From Enoplosus armatus (taxonomy: Eukaryota; Chordata; Actinopteri; Centrarchiformes; Enoplosidae), in assembly GCF_043641665.1 (NCBI RefSeq), contig NC_092193.1, positions 13,339,501 through 13,403,500 of the forward strand: a stretch of 64,000 nucleotides of DNA, written 5' to 3'. The translations under genes and the position numbers were made by a program. Of the stretch, positions 28,501 to 42,200 are shown piece after piece. A model generated the notes under the pieces. It was given only the letters and a program-made list of their open reading frames with translations. It was not told the DNA's origin and ran no database searches. Within the stretch, counting starts at the first letter, position 1. Each line of letters begins with the position of its first letter.

Positions 28501-31500
28501 ATCCAGAGATAAGAATGGGGTTTTGCACAATGCACAAAACGCACTGTTCTGTATATTGTGAACTGTGCAATTTCAAGAACTCATAGTGTGAGAAAGAGGG
28601 TGAGAACAAAGAGGTGAGCTTGAGAGAATCAAAGGTCTCGGCAGGTAACAGCTGTGCCGCAACTCCCTTGCAATATACTACTGAGAAGATTAGCTGATTA
28701 ATCATTTATCAACTTGCAGAAAATTGTTAAATTGCAAAGTTGTTTAGTCATCTGAAAGAATCTGAAGGACAAGTTAGCAATCTAAAGACATTAAATTGGG
28801 GCTTGGTGGGTAGTAATGAGGATTTATCATAAGTTAATAGAGTAGATAATAGATAAATGAAATTATTTTTGTTAAACCTGCAATAACAATTGTTTTAGCC
28901 TCTTGGGGGCAGCAAAACAAGCTGCTGTTAACACAACACTGACATATTATCACCTTTTAAGTTGAGCTTGAGGTTTAGAGCTTTTTCCTTTAAAAACAGT
29001 CGCCTGTCGCATCTGAAAACATTGTTGATGAGAGCAATTAGAGTGAACCAAAACAGTAAAGTAGCAGGCCATAAAACCAAAACAATCAGCTGAAATATGC
29101 TATAACACTCTGTAGAGCTGAGGGGAGTCTGGTGATAATCTTCTGCTTGTTCGTCATTACGAGCGACTCCTAATGTACAAGTATGAATATGATCCATTGT
29201 TAACCCAATATGGATTGTAGCCGCTTTAATTCATAATGAAAACAATCGATAGTAGAAGGTCACTAAACCATTCGATTCCTCACCTGTTTCCCTTCCTTAC
29301 AGTTCCCTACTTTTGTTTGCTCTCCATCTTTATTCGTGTATTTTTGGTGCCTTTGTGAAAACTTTTCATCCCCTGTGCTTTTTCTTTCACATCGCCCCAG
29401 CTCTTTTATGTGCTCACCTTCCTATTTTTCTCCTGCGTATGTCTCTCTCAGCTGCATCACCCACCACCCTCTGTGTCCATGTCTCTGACTCAGTCGTGGC
29501 TGAATGTGTTCTAGCTCTTGTTGCTTTGACAGGCCCTGACAACAGCAGGTCAGCTTTTATCTGTCAGACTCTCCACCTCTGAGCAGCGCAGAGCAGAGGG
29601 GAACTGGCTGCTTTGTTTGTTCTTTCTCCATCAGGAGACAGCTGCGCCGCAAAGGGAAGCTTGCAAGTTTATAGGAGTCAAGCCGTGAGTTCTCTCTCTC
29701 TCACACACATAAGCACAAATACCTGTGCACAGGCACATATATAATACACTGTACTAGTTCTCCCTTTCTTTGTCTGTCCAGACCCTCTCACACGTACAGT
29801 TAAATGTAGGGGCAATTTCACATGTCAGCGTCATTCTTGAAAAGGAACCCATAGCATTTTTCCACAAATGTAATTTGCATACTCAGGACCTTGTAACATT
29901 TCTGAACTCTTGACTATAAAGCAGCCTCATTAATGGATAGAGCATGAACAGTATAATATATAAAATAAATTTATCATTTCTCATGTAAAAGGAAATTAGA
30001 CTTGTTAAGCCAATATAAAAATGAAATAAAGTAAATCAGTAATCAGTAAATCAAGCATCATTTTAAAGACCTTGTGTACTTAAAGCTGCATTAATTGATT
30101 GTTTTGGCCACTTGGGGGCACCACAACAAGCTGTATTGACATACTATCACCTTATAACATTATGACAAACAAGCTGCTTATTTAAACATCCAGCAGTGTT
30201 GTGTGTCTGGCCATCTGATGAACGTAAGACCAATATTCACTCTCTTTTTAGATCTGTTTTTGGCTCTCCTAAAACATGAGGAAAACATCTGGCTCTTTAG
30301 CTGCTAAATGCTCCACTATGTTCATCAGCTAGTTGCTAATTTTATCTGTCTCTCGTTAAGTGCTGGGCAGGTAGGGTACAGTGGATATATCTGAACTTGG
30401 GGGTTGTTTCATCAATATGAGCGACCACTTTCACATTACACGTTGTCATTTGATCCACTGCAAACAGGGTACAATTCTCAATTAGTGGCTGGGGTCTTGT
30501 GCGATTGTATAAAATATCATAATTCTAGTCACACATGGTCAGTGATGATAACATGCATTAGGAGCTCAATGTGGAGCTTTGACTGAATGTTGGAGAGCTG
30601 AAAGGGGATTTTCCTGCAAGAACTGATAATGCTCGTCTTCTTTGGTGTCACTATTTTCCAAATTCTACCTGCTGCTGTGTTGCAACCAAATCTATCCTGA
30701 ACAGTCTTGTCGCCGAAAAGAGAGAACTGTTCCTTTCTGGGAAACTGAATGCCAAAAAGTCTGACACTGTCTCATGGATATTTTGAAGCCAGCACTGTTA
30801 CAGGTTTACTGTGTGAAAATGGCTCCTGTTATTAATTCCGCATCCTCCCTCATCTTTTTTTCAGTTATACAGAAGGCACAAGTGTCACTCTTCTTTCGTC
30901 TGCATCATGTGACAGGATGTACTGTCTGATGTCAGTCAACTGTTGACACTTCCTGTCAAAGACCTTTGCTAGCCCATCAGTGGAAAACTCACCCACACAC
31001 ACGCACTCCAAAACAACACACACATTCCTGCAGACACAGAAATGAGGTCAACTCTTTCCAGCCTGTAGTTACTCCTTTTATTTTGAGATGGCCTACGATA
31101 CAATATGCCTCTCAGATATGGTTCAGATACACATCAACAGGATAACTTTCTTGAAAATAACTTTTTTTATTGACTTTTCCCGCTCCCTGTCTGCCTTAGT
31201 TTTTGCACACACACACACACATTGAGATTCAGTATGTAAGTCGATACACAGACAAGCTCAAGTTAAGGCATGTCTGTAACAGGCAAGAGGAGGGTGTGTT
31301 ATACTGTAGGTTGTAACTAGGACAGTGTGTGTCTGTGCTGTTTGTACAGTAGATTGTTGGATGTGTTATTCTTGTTAAGTCTGAGTAAATTGCATTCTCC
31401 TGCATTCCAGGTCAGTCGACTTTAATCTCAGTTAACACTCAAAGTGAAAAAAGACATGGTGTGAATGGATAAAGAGTGAAGACGGCAGGACATGGCTGGG

Positions 31501-33093
31501 CAAGTTGGCAGACTGGTTGGAAAGCTACAACACCACATCAGCCTTTTTGACAGCACTGTGACTGTACCTGCTTAGTGAATGGGACAGGCTGCTGCCGCCG
31601 CTTGACGCAGTTGGCACTCACACTCTTTGGTTATTCATTGGCCACTGGGATTTGTGTGTTTGTCTGTGTGGGGCTGTCTTTTATATATGTGTGTGTGAAA
31701 AGGAGAGAGCCAGACAGAGACGGAAGGAACAGGACAATGAGAAAATGTGGTTGTGCGCATTTGTGTGTGTGTGTGTCACTCTTTTCCTGTCTTATCAGAG
31801 TGGGCAGTCAAGCATGTTTCTCAGGGCTACAGCAACTTAATTACAAAACCTGTTGTAATCCATCACGTTCCTTATAAATCACAGCTCCCATTAGAGGGCT
31901 GCAACACGATTGGGATCCTGCAGGCTCTGTGCGACCCAGTGTTGGGCCTAACAATCATGTAATGTCATGCATTTTCTTCCACTTAACTGTTTGCCTCCAA
32001 ATTAGGTAAAAAAAAATAAAAGTTTCAGTTTGGCTTGTCGCTCTTTCTTGCCCACTCACATTCTCAATCTCTCTTGTAACGTTAGAAATTGCCATCCCTA
32101 ATCCATTTTTTATCTGTAAACAATGACACTATCACTGTTGATCTCCAGTGTGATCTCCCAGCATCTGGTTCACATCTGTTGCTATGAGAGATGATATAAA
32201 CCATCACAGAAACAGGGACACTATTCATAATAATTTTATCCACTTTTAGGTCCCACTGCCTGACACTGAAGCTGTTTTTACTTTTAAAGGCATGCCATAA
32301 GGCTTATTTTCAGTTCATGTCTTGTAAATGTGACTTTATTAAAGAGCTGAGTAATTGTATAAGCATTTTTAAATGCAGTAATATGAGGCAGGGCAGCAGA
32401 AAACAATGAGTTTCTGCCAGATGGTGCATCAGCATGAGCACACAGTAATGGTTAAAAAAAACAGTCAGCATGGTATTGCCCTCCTAGGCGGTAATAAACA
32501 TATGTAGGCGCAAGATCCTGTATCCTGTCTTATCTTGTCCAATCCCAACCCGTCTCACCCCGTCCTGTCCTTTGCTATACTCCACTTCATCTCTCTGAGG
32601 CCCATTTGTCAAGACAGGCAGACCACTGTTTGAGTTAATCACAGCCAGGGCTATTTAACTCTAACCAAGTAATCTACTCCCCACGGCCCACATCATTACA
32701 TTATCCCATTATTCATTTAGCCATTCCTCTCTCCTGTAGTCCAAATGAGTAGCTGGCCAAACTTTTCTCAGCCAGTTTAACGAATCAGATTCAGTCAAGT
32801 GAGTGAAAGAGCACCTGTTTAGTGTGACAGTAGAGAGCAGTATATTCACGGGTGTTTAATGAGCCTTTGGCTATTGAATAGTTCTCTGATCAGCCAGCAG
32901 TGCAGGTAGCCAGATAGCCAGTGCGGGCTGGAAGAAAGCGGCATGGAGATCAGCCGGCCTCAGTAGTAATGTGTTATTAATGTGTTATGTGGCCGCCACC
33001 TCGTCTGGCTCGAGGATGCTATTTATGTGACTTTCTGCTTGGCTCACATTACCAGATAGGGTCGAGGTTAAAGCCTGGGCCGCCCGTAGGCTG

Positions 33094-33156
<63 letters not shown>

Positions 33157-36018
33157 AAAGTTAGGAGTACAAAGAAAGACGAAACAAGTAGACAGACTAA
33201 CAGCAAACAGGGATGCAGGGTGGTAGCTGTTAGATAGAGACCATAGTGTCTCTATTAAGCATTTGTCTGGTCAGTATGTGAAACTTCAGCGTGTACAGTT
33301 GGTGGATCAGACATGTAAACCTCTGTTGTCAAATAGCCGTCTTATTTTTCTTCAGTTTAACCCTAATCCACTGTTCAAGTGTGTGTATGGATGTGTGCGC
33401 ATGTGTGTGATTCCTGGTGTTCCATGGGTGTTTTCCTTGGCACTGGCAATAACCCACCTAGCTGTGGACACACACGCACACACTCTCACCAATGACTGGA
33501 TTAGGCCGCTAATCGCTCAGATCCCACAGCATGTGTGCACACGCACACATGACTGCAAACACACACACACAGTGTCAGTTATGCAATTGCAATCATGACC
33601 AGGAGCCATCAGTTATGTATGTCAGCATGTCTGTGTGGTCGCAGTGATGCCATTTTGTCAAATGTGCTTCAGAAGAAGAGTATGGAGATTTACCAGCTGT
33701 TCACATGTGATGCATCCTGAATTCCTATATGCATACTTTAGTGCCAGCATTGTCAGACTGAAAATATAAAAGTATGTTCACTGTCAATCTAGCATTAATT
33801 CCCATCTCCTTTATTAATACTAATATGTGAACATATAATTACTGTGGTTTATATATACTCACTAATCAGGCTCCAACAATAATGTGAAGTTGATGGTGAT
33901 ACCAGGCGTGCTCACCTTCACGTTATTATATATCAATTCTGATACTGACACAAGTACAAACAAGAAAAAATAATATTAATAGATGTCAATAACAAATACG
34001 ATGTATCTTACTATTGCACAAAAATATGAAGATTACTTTAGTGACATATGACATCGCTACAAGTAAAATGGGATTTGAAGCAACTTGAATTAAATAAACT
34101 CATCAAATCAGAACGTGCCATTAGGGCACATAAAAGGTGACAAGAAATGATTTGAATGTTCGTTTTAACAGATGCCCACTGCACTCAGGCTGATTAGGGC
34201 CTTGATTATTGAGCTCTTTTGCATATTTGCAGAGCAGCATCCACCACCACCACCACCACAGGTAACTCCAGGTAACATGCATCCTCTTTTATCCTGGAAA
34301 TATGAAATATTAACATATACATACATACATAGTATAAATTATCTATATGTGAAATTTATACATATATACATACATTTAATTAATGACAGGGTGTCAATGT
34401 TGGTGGTATATCACAAGCCCCCAATGTCTAACCCAAGAATGAACCCATGATTGTCAGGGTGTAGAAAGCTCAAGAGCCGATGTCAAAGAAAAGTCATAGG
34501 TGCCCAAAGGTTTATGTGTAGACAGTTACACCTATGGGCTGAGCTGTATGCAAGGTTTTTGAAAAGGTGGGAAGAAGCCATTAACTTATTTCTTTCTGAA
34601 AGGCAATAGTGTTAACTACTGTGCCACTGTGGTAATAGTTGTCATAATAAAAATGAATTACATATACACATGTTTGAAGGGAAAAAAAGTATATTCTATG
34701 GCCCAATTTTCCACTGCTTTTCCGACAACTGCTTTTCCGAAACCAATGTTTTGAATAAACTGTGCACAACTGGGGGCGAAATCCTCCATGCACACACTGA
34801 ATAGTCAAAGTCTGAATTTCTCAGCTCGAAGTTGCATATCTTAATCAGCACCTTCACAGGTTAACCTGTTCTGAATTTATGGAGCTAATGTAGCATCAAA
34901 ACTTGCCACAGATGTGAAATAAACTGCCACAATGGACGTGTTTTTTTTTAAATTATCTTTACCCATGGACCAGAAAGAAACAAGTGAGGCCAGCATTTTG
35001 ACTTCTCCTGGTTTGTTCACAGGCTCCCAGACATTTGACGGAGACACTTTGGCTTTGAGTCATTCTTAATTTCCTGTTGCCCTCTCCTCTCTCTGTGTTT
35101 CCCACCATCTCTAAAAGCCTCTGACTGTCAGTCTCTCCCATGCTTTATCACAGTGTGCACGACCTTATTCTGCCTTCCCAGATTGCTGCTTAATAGGAGC
35201 CTTCCTCCCTGGTGAACAGTGATAAGCTAATGGTTAGGGAATTGCTCACCATTTAGCAGCCATGTCTGTCAAAAGAAAAGGGAAAGAAGTGATGGAGGAC
35301 TTTAATGGGGTTAAAGGGAACAGTCAGTTTCCCTAATTTTTGCCCTCTTGCATGGATTAATGTTTGGGTGGGTGGGTTGTTCATGCATGTGTGTAATTTT
35401 AGGAGAGGCCAGATAATTTTCTTGCCACCTCTGTGTTGATTGGCCTCGCAGAAGGTGGCTGATTAATGCAGATCACCTACGCTGTCAATTTAAATATATT
35501 TAAATAGATCATTTAATTTTGAGCAGGTCTTACTCGTGTGGTTTTGTTTCGTCTCTGTGTGCCAACTGCACAATCAGTTTAAACTCTGTAATTCATCTGC
35601 TCTTGTGGCACATGAACCATATTATTATCATTATGACCATGGTTTTCAAGTTTATCATGCATTCCATGAAGTTTATTCAGACTGCAGGAACAATTTGGGA
35701 ACAATAGAGACAGGAAATGGTGAGAGCAGACTGGAAATCGGTTCATGCAAGAGTAAATCTCTAAATCTCTAAAGGAGAGGTCTTGCAATGAAAACGTGTT
35801 TTTTTAGCTATCTCTTTAGTACAGAAAATGGGGGATGTGTCTTGTATTGTAAGCACATAAAATTAGACATCTCAAGCATTAGCATTAGCTACCCTCTCTG
35901 TTGTGGCCCTTTAGATGCTACTGTTAGAGCCTCCCTCTAACACAGCTCTTCTCTTTAGATTGAGCTGTCCTCCTCTGCTGATTACTCTAGTATCCTCTGG
36001 CTATGAGACTGAAAGTGT

Positions 36019-36105
<87 letters not shown>

Positions 36106-36226
36106 GGAGAGAGGGAGAGAATGAAAGAATGTAAGTGTAAAAGCGGGAAAGCCATGTCTGGTTGTTAAGGATACATTTCCTCTACACTTTGATCGAGAGT
36201 GGCTTACTGTCGCTCTCACCCAAATA

Positions 36227-36272
<46 letters not shown>

Positions 36273-36410
36273 TACTCCAGTTTACTGAGTCAAATGGAAG
36301 AGACTGCTCTGTTTGTAACATTAGCCGACTGTTAGGTTAGCCAACTGGAAATGTAATGCTCTGTTACAGGTGACCTTTCCTGCTGTGTGGCAGATGTGTT
36401 TCCAGGACTC

Positions 36411-36451
<41 letters not shown>

Positions 36452-36523
36452 CCACTCTGCAGATGTTGTGAATATAAACTGAATATTATCACACTATATA
36501 TATATATTATATATATATATAAC

Positions 36524-36577
<54 letters not shown>

Positions 36578-36596
36578 ACAGATATGGCACAGATGT

Positions 36597-36672
<76 letters not shown>

Positions 36673-39203
36673 ACATCTGTGCAAAGAACAATAATACACA
36701 CTTAGGCACACAATAGAGTATATACACGCATACACACTCTATTGTGCAACTAAGTGTGCACGGATGTCCTTCAAATGACAGGCAGCAATCAGATTGCATT
36801 GGAAGAAATGGCCACAGGCCCATAACACACATAAACACTAAAACCAGTGCAGGCATTTAAATGGCTGTCCCAGGGGCTGACAGATTGCAGCTGACCCCTG
36901 ATAGTACTGTATGCTATTTCTTCATCAACCTTTAACTCATCCTATCCTCCCTCCTTTTTCTCTTCTCCATTTCTTTGTACTCTCGTCCACACTTTCTCAC
37001 TTTCACATTCAATTCATTTTTTCCTCTAACTGACACGCACAAACCATGCAGACTTACACACACTCACACACAAGTGCCCTCCTCCAGGTCCAAACTCTCT
37101 CCCTTGGTGTGTTGATGTGAGTCACATCACGACCTGTGAGAGGATGCTGACAGATGCTCAATGTCACCGTCTCCTCCGATCTGGGCTGCCCGTCCTCCAC
37201 TTTCGTGTTCAAAGAGGAAAATTGCCTTTAATTGCTCCACTTTAGAGTTGGCCTGGATGAAGCACTTAAAAGACAGTTACAGAAACTTGGTTGACACATA
37301 ATCAGTGAGGTGCATGGGTTCTTGTCATACACACATTGACTGTAAAATACAGCTGAGATCGTGGACTGGATGGGGGGTACACAGTGATTAACTCAGGCTA
37401 CAACTACAGTAGATGAAGGTGGAATGCCTGCTTGTAATCGTTGAGCCAGTGCACACAGAAATCACTGGCTTTAACAATGAAAAGGATGGCAGGATCAATC
37501 TTATCGATGGCAGCACTGAGCCTATAGACGTGCCTTCAGCTGAAACTCCGCCAGGCGCATGCTAATGACAGCCTGAGGGACATTAGATCATTAATCCTGT
37601 ACTTATGTGTATTTACTGCATTTGTATATGCCTTTGTACAGGCTATGTAAAGCTCAGTTATGTGACGATGATGCAGACATATTATAGTAATTAAACATTT
37701 CAAGATGTGTTGAATGTGTAAGCTGCAAAGCTTTGATGATTAGACTGAGGCTTAGACTTATTATGGGCCTTGTTTTAAGACTTATTATTAGACGTCAGCT
37801 TATAAAGAGTTGTTATATAAAATATTGCAGCAAAATAAGTTTAGTCTCTCAATTGTGCTATGTGATGTCTTATTATTGCTGTTTAAATGCTTAAAATACA
37901 TAGCAATGGCCTAGAAACTGTCACATGGATCTTGAGTCATGATCGATCATGAGTCTGTGCTTCAGATATATTATTATTGTGACCCTGAGAAGCAGAAAAT
38001 GGAAAAATCAAAAAATAATTCAAAGTTAGATAATGATCAAACACTGTAAGTAGCCATAAAGTTCAATTAAATTACAAAGAAGTTGTTACATTTAGGGTCT
38101 GTATGTTTGTGTGTAAATTTGAGTGAACCCATGTACAGTAAAAGACTGATCAAGGCCATGCAAGAGGATTTCAAAGTCAGACTCTCAAGCAGTGAAGAGA
38201 AGAAAGGGAAAGGAATGTCTGGTGAGGTGGCAGTTATAATGCTTGTCACTGCAGGGCCTTTGGGTGGAAAGGTAGACTCAGTGAGATTCAGTTAGGGGCC
38301 TCTTCCACAGAGGGAGTAATACAATCAGAATGGGAATGCTACGACCTGCACTCTATTTATAAACACTGCTTAACACAAAGTGCAACCAGTGGCACACTTA
38401 TATCAAATAGAAAAAATGCTGGCTTCTGTAAATGCAGACTCTGGACTTGTCAATCACAAATACTGTCGCTGTTGTTGTTATCACCTTATTTTAACCTGTG
38501 TTATTGTGAAAATGCAGGCATAGAAAAACAAGATGCATCCTTTCGTCAACATTTGTCCTATTCAGAGAACTGAATGTATCGTTTGAAACAAAAGATCACA
38601 CATTATTTTTTGATAATAGAAAACAGGGGTTAAGGGCATCAACCCTCCATGTTTTGAGAAATCTTGATCAACAGTATGATGGGCAGTTGGAGAAACGAAG
38701 TAGAGAAACGTACACTGATCTACAAAAACAAATGTTTTATGGCTGTTAAATACATACAATAAAATGGGTTTCCAAACAGGCCCGGGGTGACACAACATAT
38801 AGACAATGAAAAGCTCCTTGTTTGCTAAAAATGAAAATATGTATTAAAAGTTATTCTCCCACATAAACAACAGCACACTTTGTGCTCTACGTCGGGCAGC
38901 ATAGAGGTCACATCTTTTTGCTCTGAGCCCAAAAAGGCTTGCCGTCCTATCCGTTTACTTGCTGCATCCTTTTTGATGTTTGTCTGTTTGCTTTTGTCTA
39001 CAGTTTGTGGGCGCATCAGAAGCTTTAATAAATATTTTCATGTTTGACAAGAAAGGAGCTTCCTATTGTCTTTATTGTCTTTAGAAGTCTGACAGAATAA
39101 TCTAAAACCTTCCTACCAGAAATGGCTCAGTGTGATTTCTTGTGCCCTACTCCACTTAGTCCTCGTTTTTTTGATAATTGCGTGCTTCCCTGTGGATTCA
39201 TAT

Positions 39204-39236
<33 letters not shown>

Positions 39237-42200
39237 GCTTTTGTCTGGAAATAGTTGCATCATAGATGATCTGCTCTCTTCACCTGCAAATGAACATCAC
39301 CCATCACCCACATGAATTTTGTTTGCCTGAGGCTTGGTTACGTTGATGTGGATGATGGTATTTTCATCTTACACAATTTGTTCTGATTTCAGCTGAAGCT
39401 TGACTGCACTTTTAACCAACTTTGACAGCCTTGTTTAAATTATCATGTATTGCATTTTGTTGTGTGTGTGTTTACTCACACACAAAGCCAGAGCTTACAG
39501 ATCCTTTATACTTCCCTGGGTTTCTGAGTTTGTGTATCTGCGTGTGTGTGTGTGTGTACGCACATGTTTGCAAATGCATGCACGGGCATGCGAGTCAGGA
39601 GTGCTCATTAAAATTGTATGGGAGCTGATGCGGTACTCGTGCTCCACTGCTCCCATTTCCACAGAGTTCTCCACATCGTGCCAGGTAGTCAGGCGGGCGA
39701 ACACATGCACCCCTGCGTCCGCGACAAGCTGGGTCTGAGGTCGTAAAAACAGCCACTGCAGCTAATTCATCCTGTCATGTTTATGTTCGCTGTTGAGTAT
39801 TTTATACAACAGCAACATAGGAACTTTTAATCTAACTTTTTTTGAGCGCTGACTGAATCGATGGAACCTGTTAATGCTAATGCCATGTTTGTTGTCCCTT
39901 TTCTTCTCTGCTTCTCCTTCTCCCCGATTTGTTCTCTTTTCCTCTACTCCTCCTCCCGCTTTCCTCCACCACCTCCCCATCCTTTCTCCTCCTCTGTCTC
40001 CACTTGTCCGCCTGCCAGGGGAGCACCTGCGCATCTGTCCCCAGGGTTACACCTGCTGTACCAGTGGCATGGAGGACAACCTGGCCACGCTGAGCCGCAG
40101 GGAGATGGAGGGACTACTCAAAGATGCTGGCCGATCCTTACAGACCTCACTCACTGGACAGTACAAGGCCTTCGATGGTGAGTTAGTGTGTTCACAATAA
40201 GTATACGAGTGAGAGAGAGAATGAGAGAAAATTGAATAGATGTGTCAATGTGTGTGCATTGTAGTTCTTCAACAGTAATCAGCTCATTACACTCATTACA
40301 TGATATACAAGGACACAGTTTCGGGTGCTTTTGTGTCAGTTTTGATGGTTCATTTTCTGGTTCTTCTTTTTATTTCCCATTTTCACTCTGGATAAGCCCA
40401 GCCTACACAGAAATGCAGACATACACACGCAGAGACTGACGATAAATGTAAGAGAAGTTAAAACTCTTTTATCATACAGTCTGCAGGTTGATGCTTAACA
40501 TTGATCTACTGCCATACTTCAGCTTAAACAGAGGAGGTTGGTAATGCCTTGTGTTGGTGTTCTCAGAGTGCAGAGTTGTTTTATTTTTCAACTTTGATAC
40601 AAAGTCTACTAAATCAGATCAACAGACAGTTTTAAACAATAAATCCTGAAGCTGAGGAGTTTAAGCTGCCAACCAAATAATCACAACGTCCCAAGACAGG
40701 GACCTTTGTTGCATGCCATCTCTCTGTCTGCTCTATACTGCATGTAACACAATAAAGACAGAGGTACCAAAATGTAAAGATTCCCAAAAAAAAAGAATTA
40801 TTTAACACAAACTGATTCTGGGAAGAGTGATTAGTTGTAGTTGTTGAATATAAGGTCTTATGGTCACATGACCCTTGTGTAGCACTACTGCACAGAGACA
40901 TCATACCTCATCAATACTTGCCGATTTCATGGAAGGATTCGATATTATATGAATTCCTTCAACAGAATCACATAAAATAAATAAAGTATTAACCTATATG
41001 TGTGTTGTAGCGACATGCACTAGAGCAAGAGTCTAAATCACCAAATGCACCATAGCAAAATATTGTTTGTAAGTCAATAATAAGTCAATAATATGAAATA
41101 AAATTGGGACTTTATTGCACTGCTCCAAGTGTGAGAGAAGAAATGAGAGAGACAGAGCGAAAGAGAAAGGGATTTTCAATCTCAGAACATTGGCTAACCA
41201 AGGCAATTATTTGTGTCTAATGACCTGCTCCAGTTAATAGAAGGGTGTCTCTGTGCACCACTTGTTCCCCTTGGCCAGTCGGTGACAACGGATCTGTCAG
41301 CTGCGGCTCTGAGCTTGGCTAGTTAGCCTGACCTTTTCAGATCACAGTGATTAGTGGCTGAGTGACATTTCTTTACTCTTCTTCTATCACTCTGTGTCCT
41401 TCTTCCTCATGGTCCCTCCTTTTCACTCGGGAGGTTGTTGCCGTGACAAAGGGATACAGTCAGCCTGCCAAGTACACACACACACGACATACAAATCCTC
41501 TCCATGTTCATCCTACAGTTCTTGAACTTTCCCATTCTTCAGGACAACACCTCATTTAGCACAGCGTGCCAGTAAACAACACAGACTACAGACACACACA
41601 TTCAAGCAGCACTCAGCTCCGACCTCTAAACATTCTAATGATGCGCATCCAAAAACACGTAGATAGATACACACAGAGACGCACGTCATGAACGTGTTGC
41701 CTTACAGTGAAGTCATTTGGAGCTTGTTTTTTGTTCCTGTATGCTTGCCAGATGTGGAATGTACAAATTTCTGAGCTGCTGTTTTGCTTTAAAACAGAAA
41801 ATGAACCAGCCTGTTCTTTTTTGTTGATCTCAAATCTAGCTACACCTGTACATGCTCTCCTTTTCTCTCCTCTCCAAAGTGACCCACTCCCACTCGGTTC
41901 AACTTTATGTTTTTTGCCTTATCTCACCCCAGTGAGCATCAGATGGGGACGGTGGTGCTGACAGAGGGAGGAGAAACGTGTATGTGTGTTGGGACCTTGA
42001 GGTCTAAAAAACCATCTGTTGTTGACTGCGTCCTCTGAAGACGAGAGCTGAGAGTTAAACTGGGGTTAATTGGACCTTAATACGTTACATTTGCTGCCAC
42101 ATTATCAGTGCAACTTGGCAGGATCAAGGCATTCTCACTAAAGACATCCTGTTGTTATCCTTAGCTGTTGAAAAGTGCAAAGTGAGCTGAGTTAGTCCTG

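Larger units (their letters stand above)
3880..40018 (+). other. gpc1: gpc1 intron 1 (36.1 kb, phase 1)
   Basis: GT at 3880 and AG at 40017-40018. A very long first intron is usual for glypican genes. It holds microsatellites, two hAT elements with target duplications, MITE copies and LINE remnants listed separately. Long parts show no repeat that I recognise: roughly 5090-6150, 6200-7540, 7700-8990, 12100-15690, 15900-17250, 18240-20330, 23000-25490, 26270-28860, 30650-33090, 33160-36010 and 36780-39900. Regulatory elements are likely within them but cannot be proven from one sequence. Confidence 0.9.

Noticed and set aside
36364..36735. 123-codon minus-strand frame rich in Tyr-Ile
   Set aside because: Pure translation of (AT)n and (CA)n repeats.
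39445..39738. Alternative coding exon before exon 2 (97-codon frame)
   Set aside because: Spans a (TG)n and has no glypican similarity.
3880..40018. Intronic miR-149, which lies in GPC1 intron 1 in human
   Set aside because: I looked for the mature sequence core CTGGCTCCGTGTCTTCAC on both strands by eye and did not find it.
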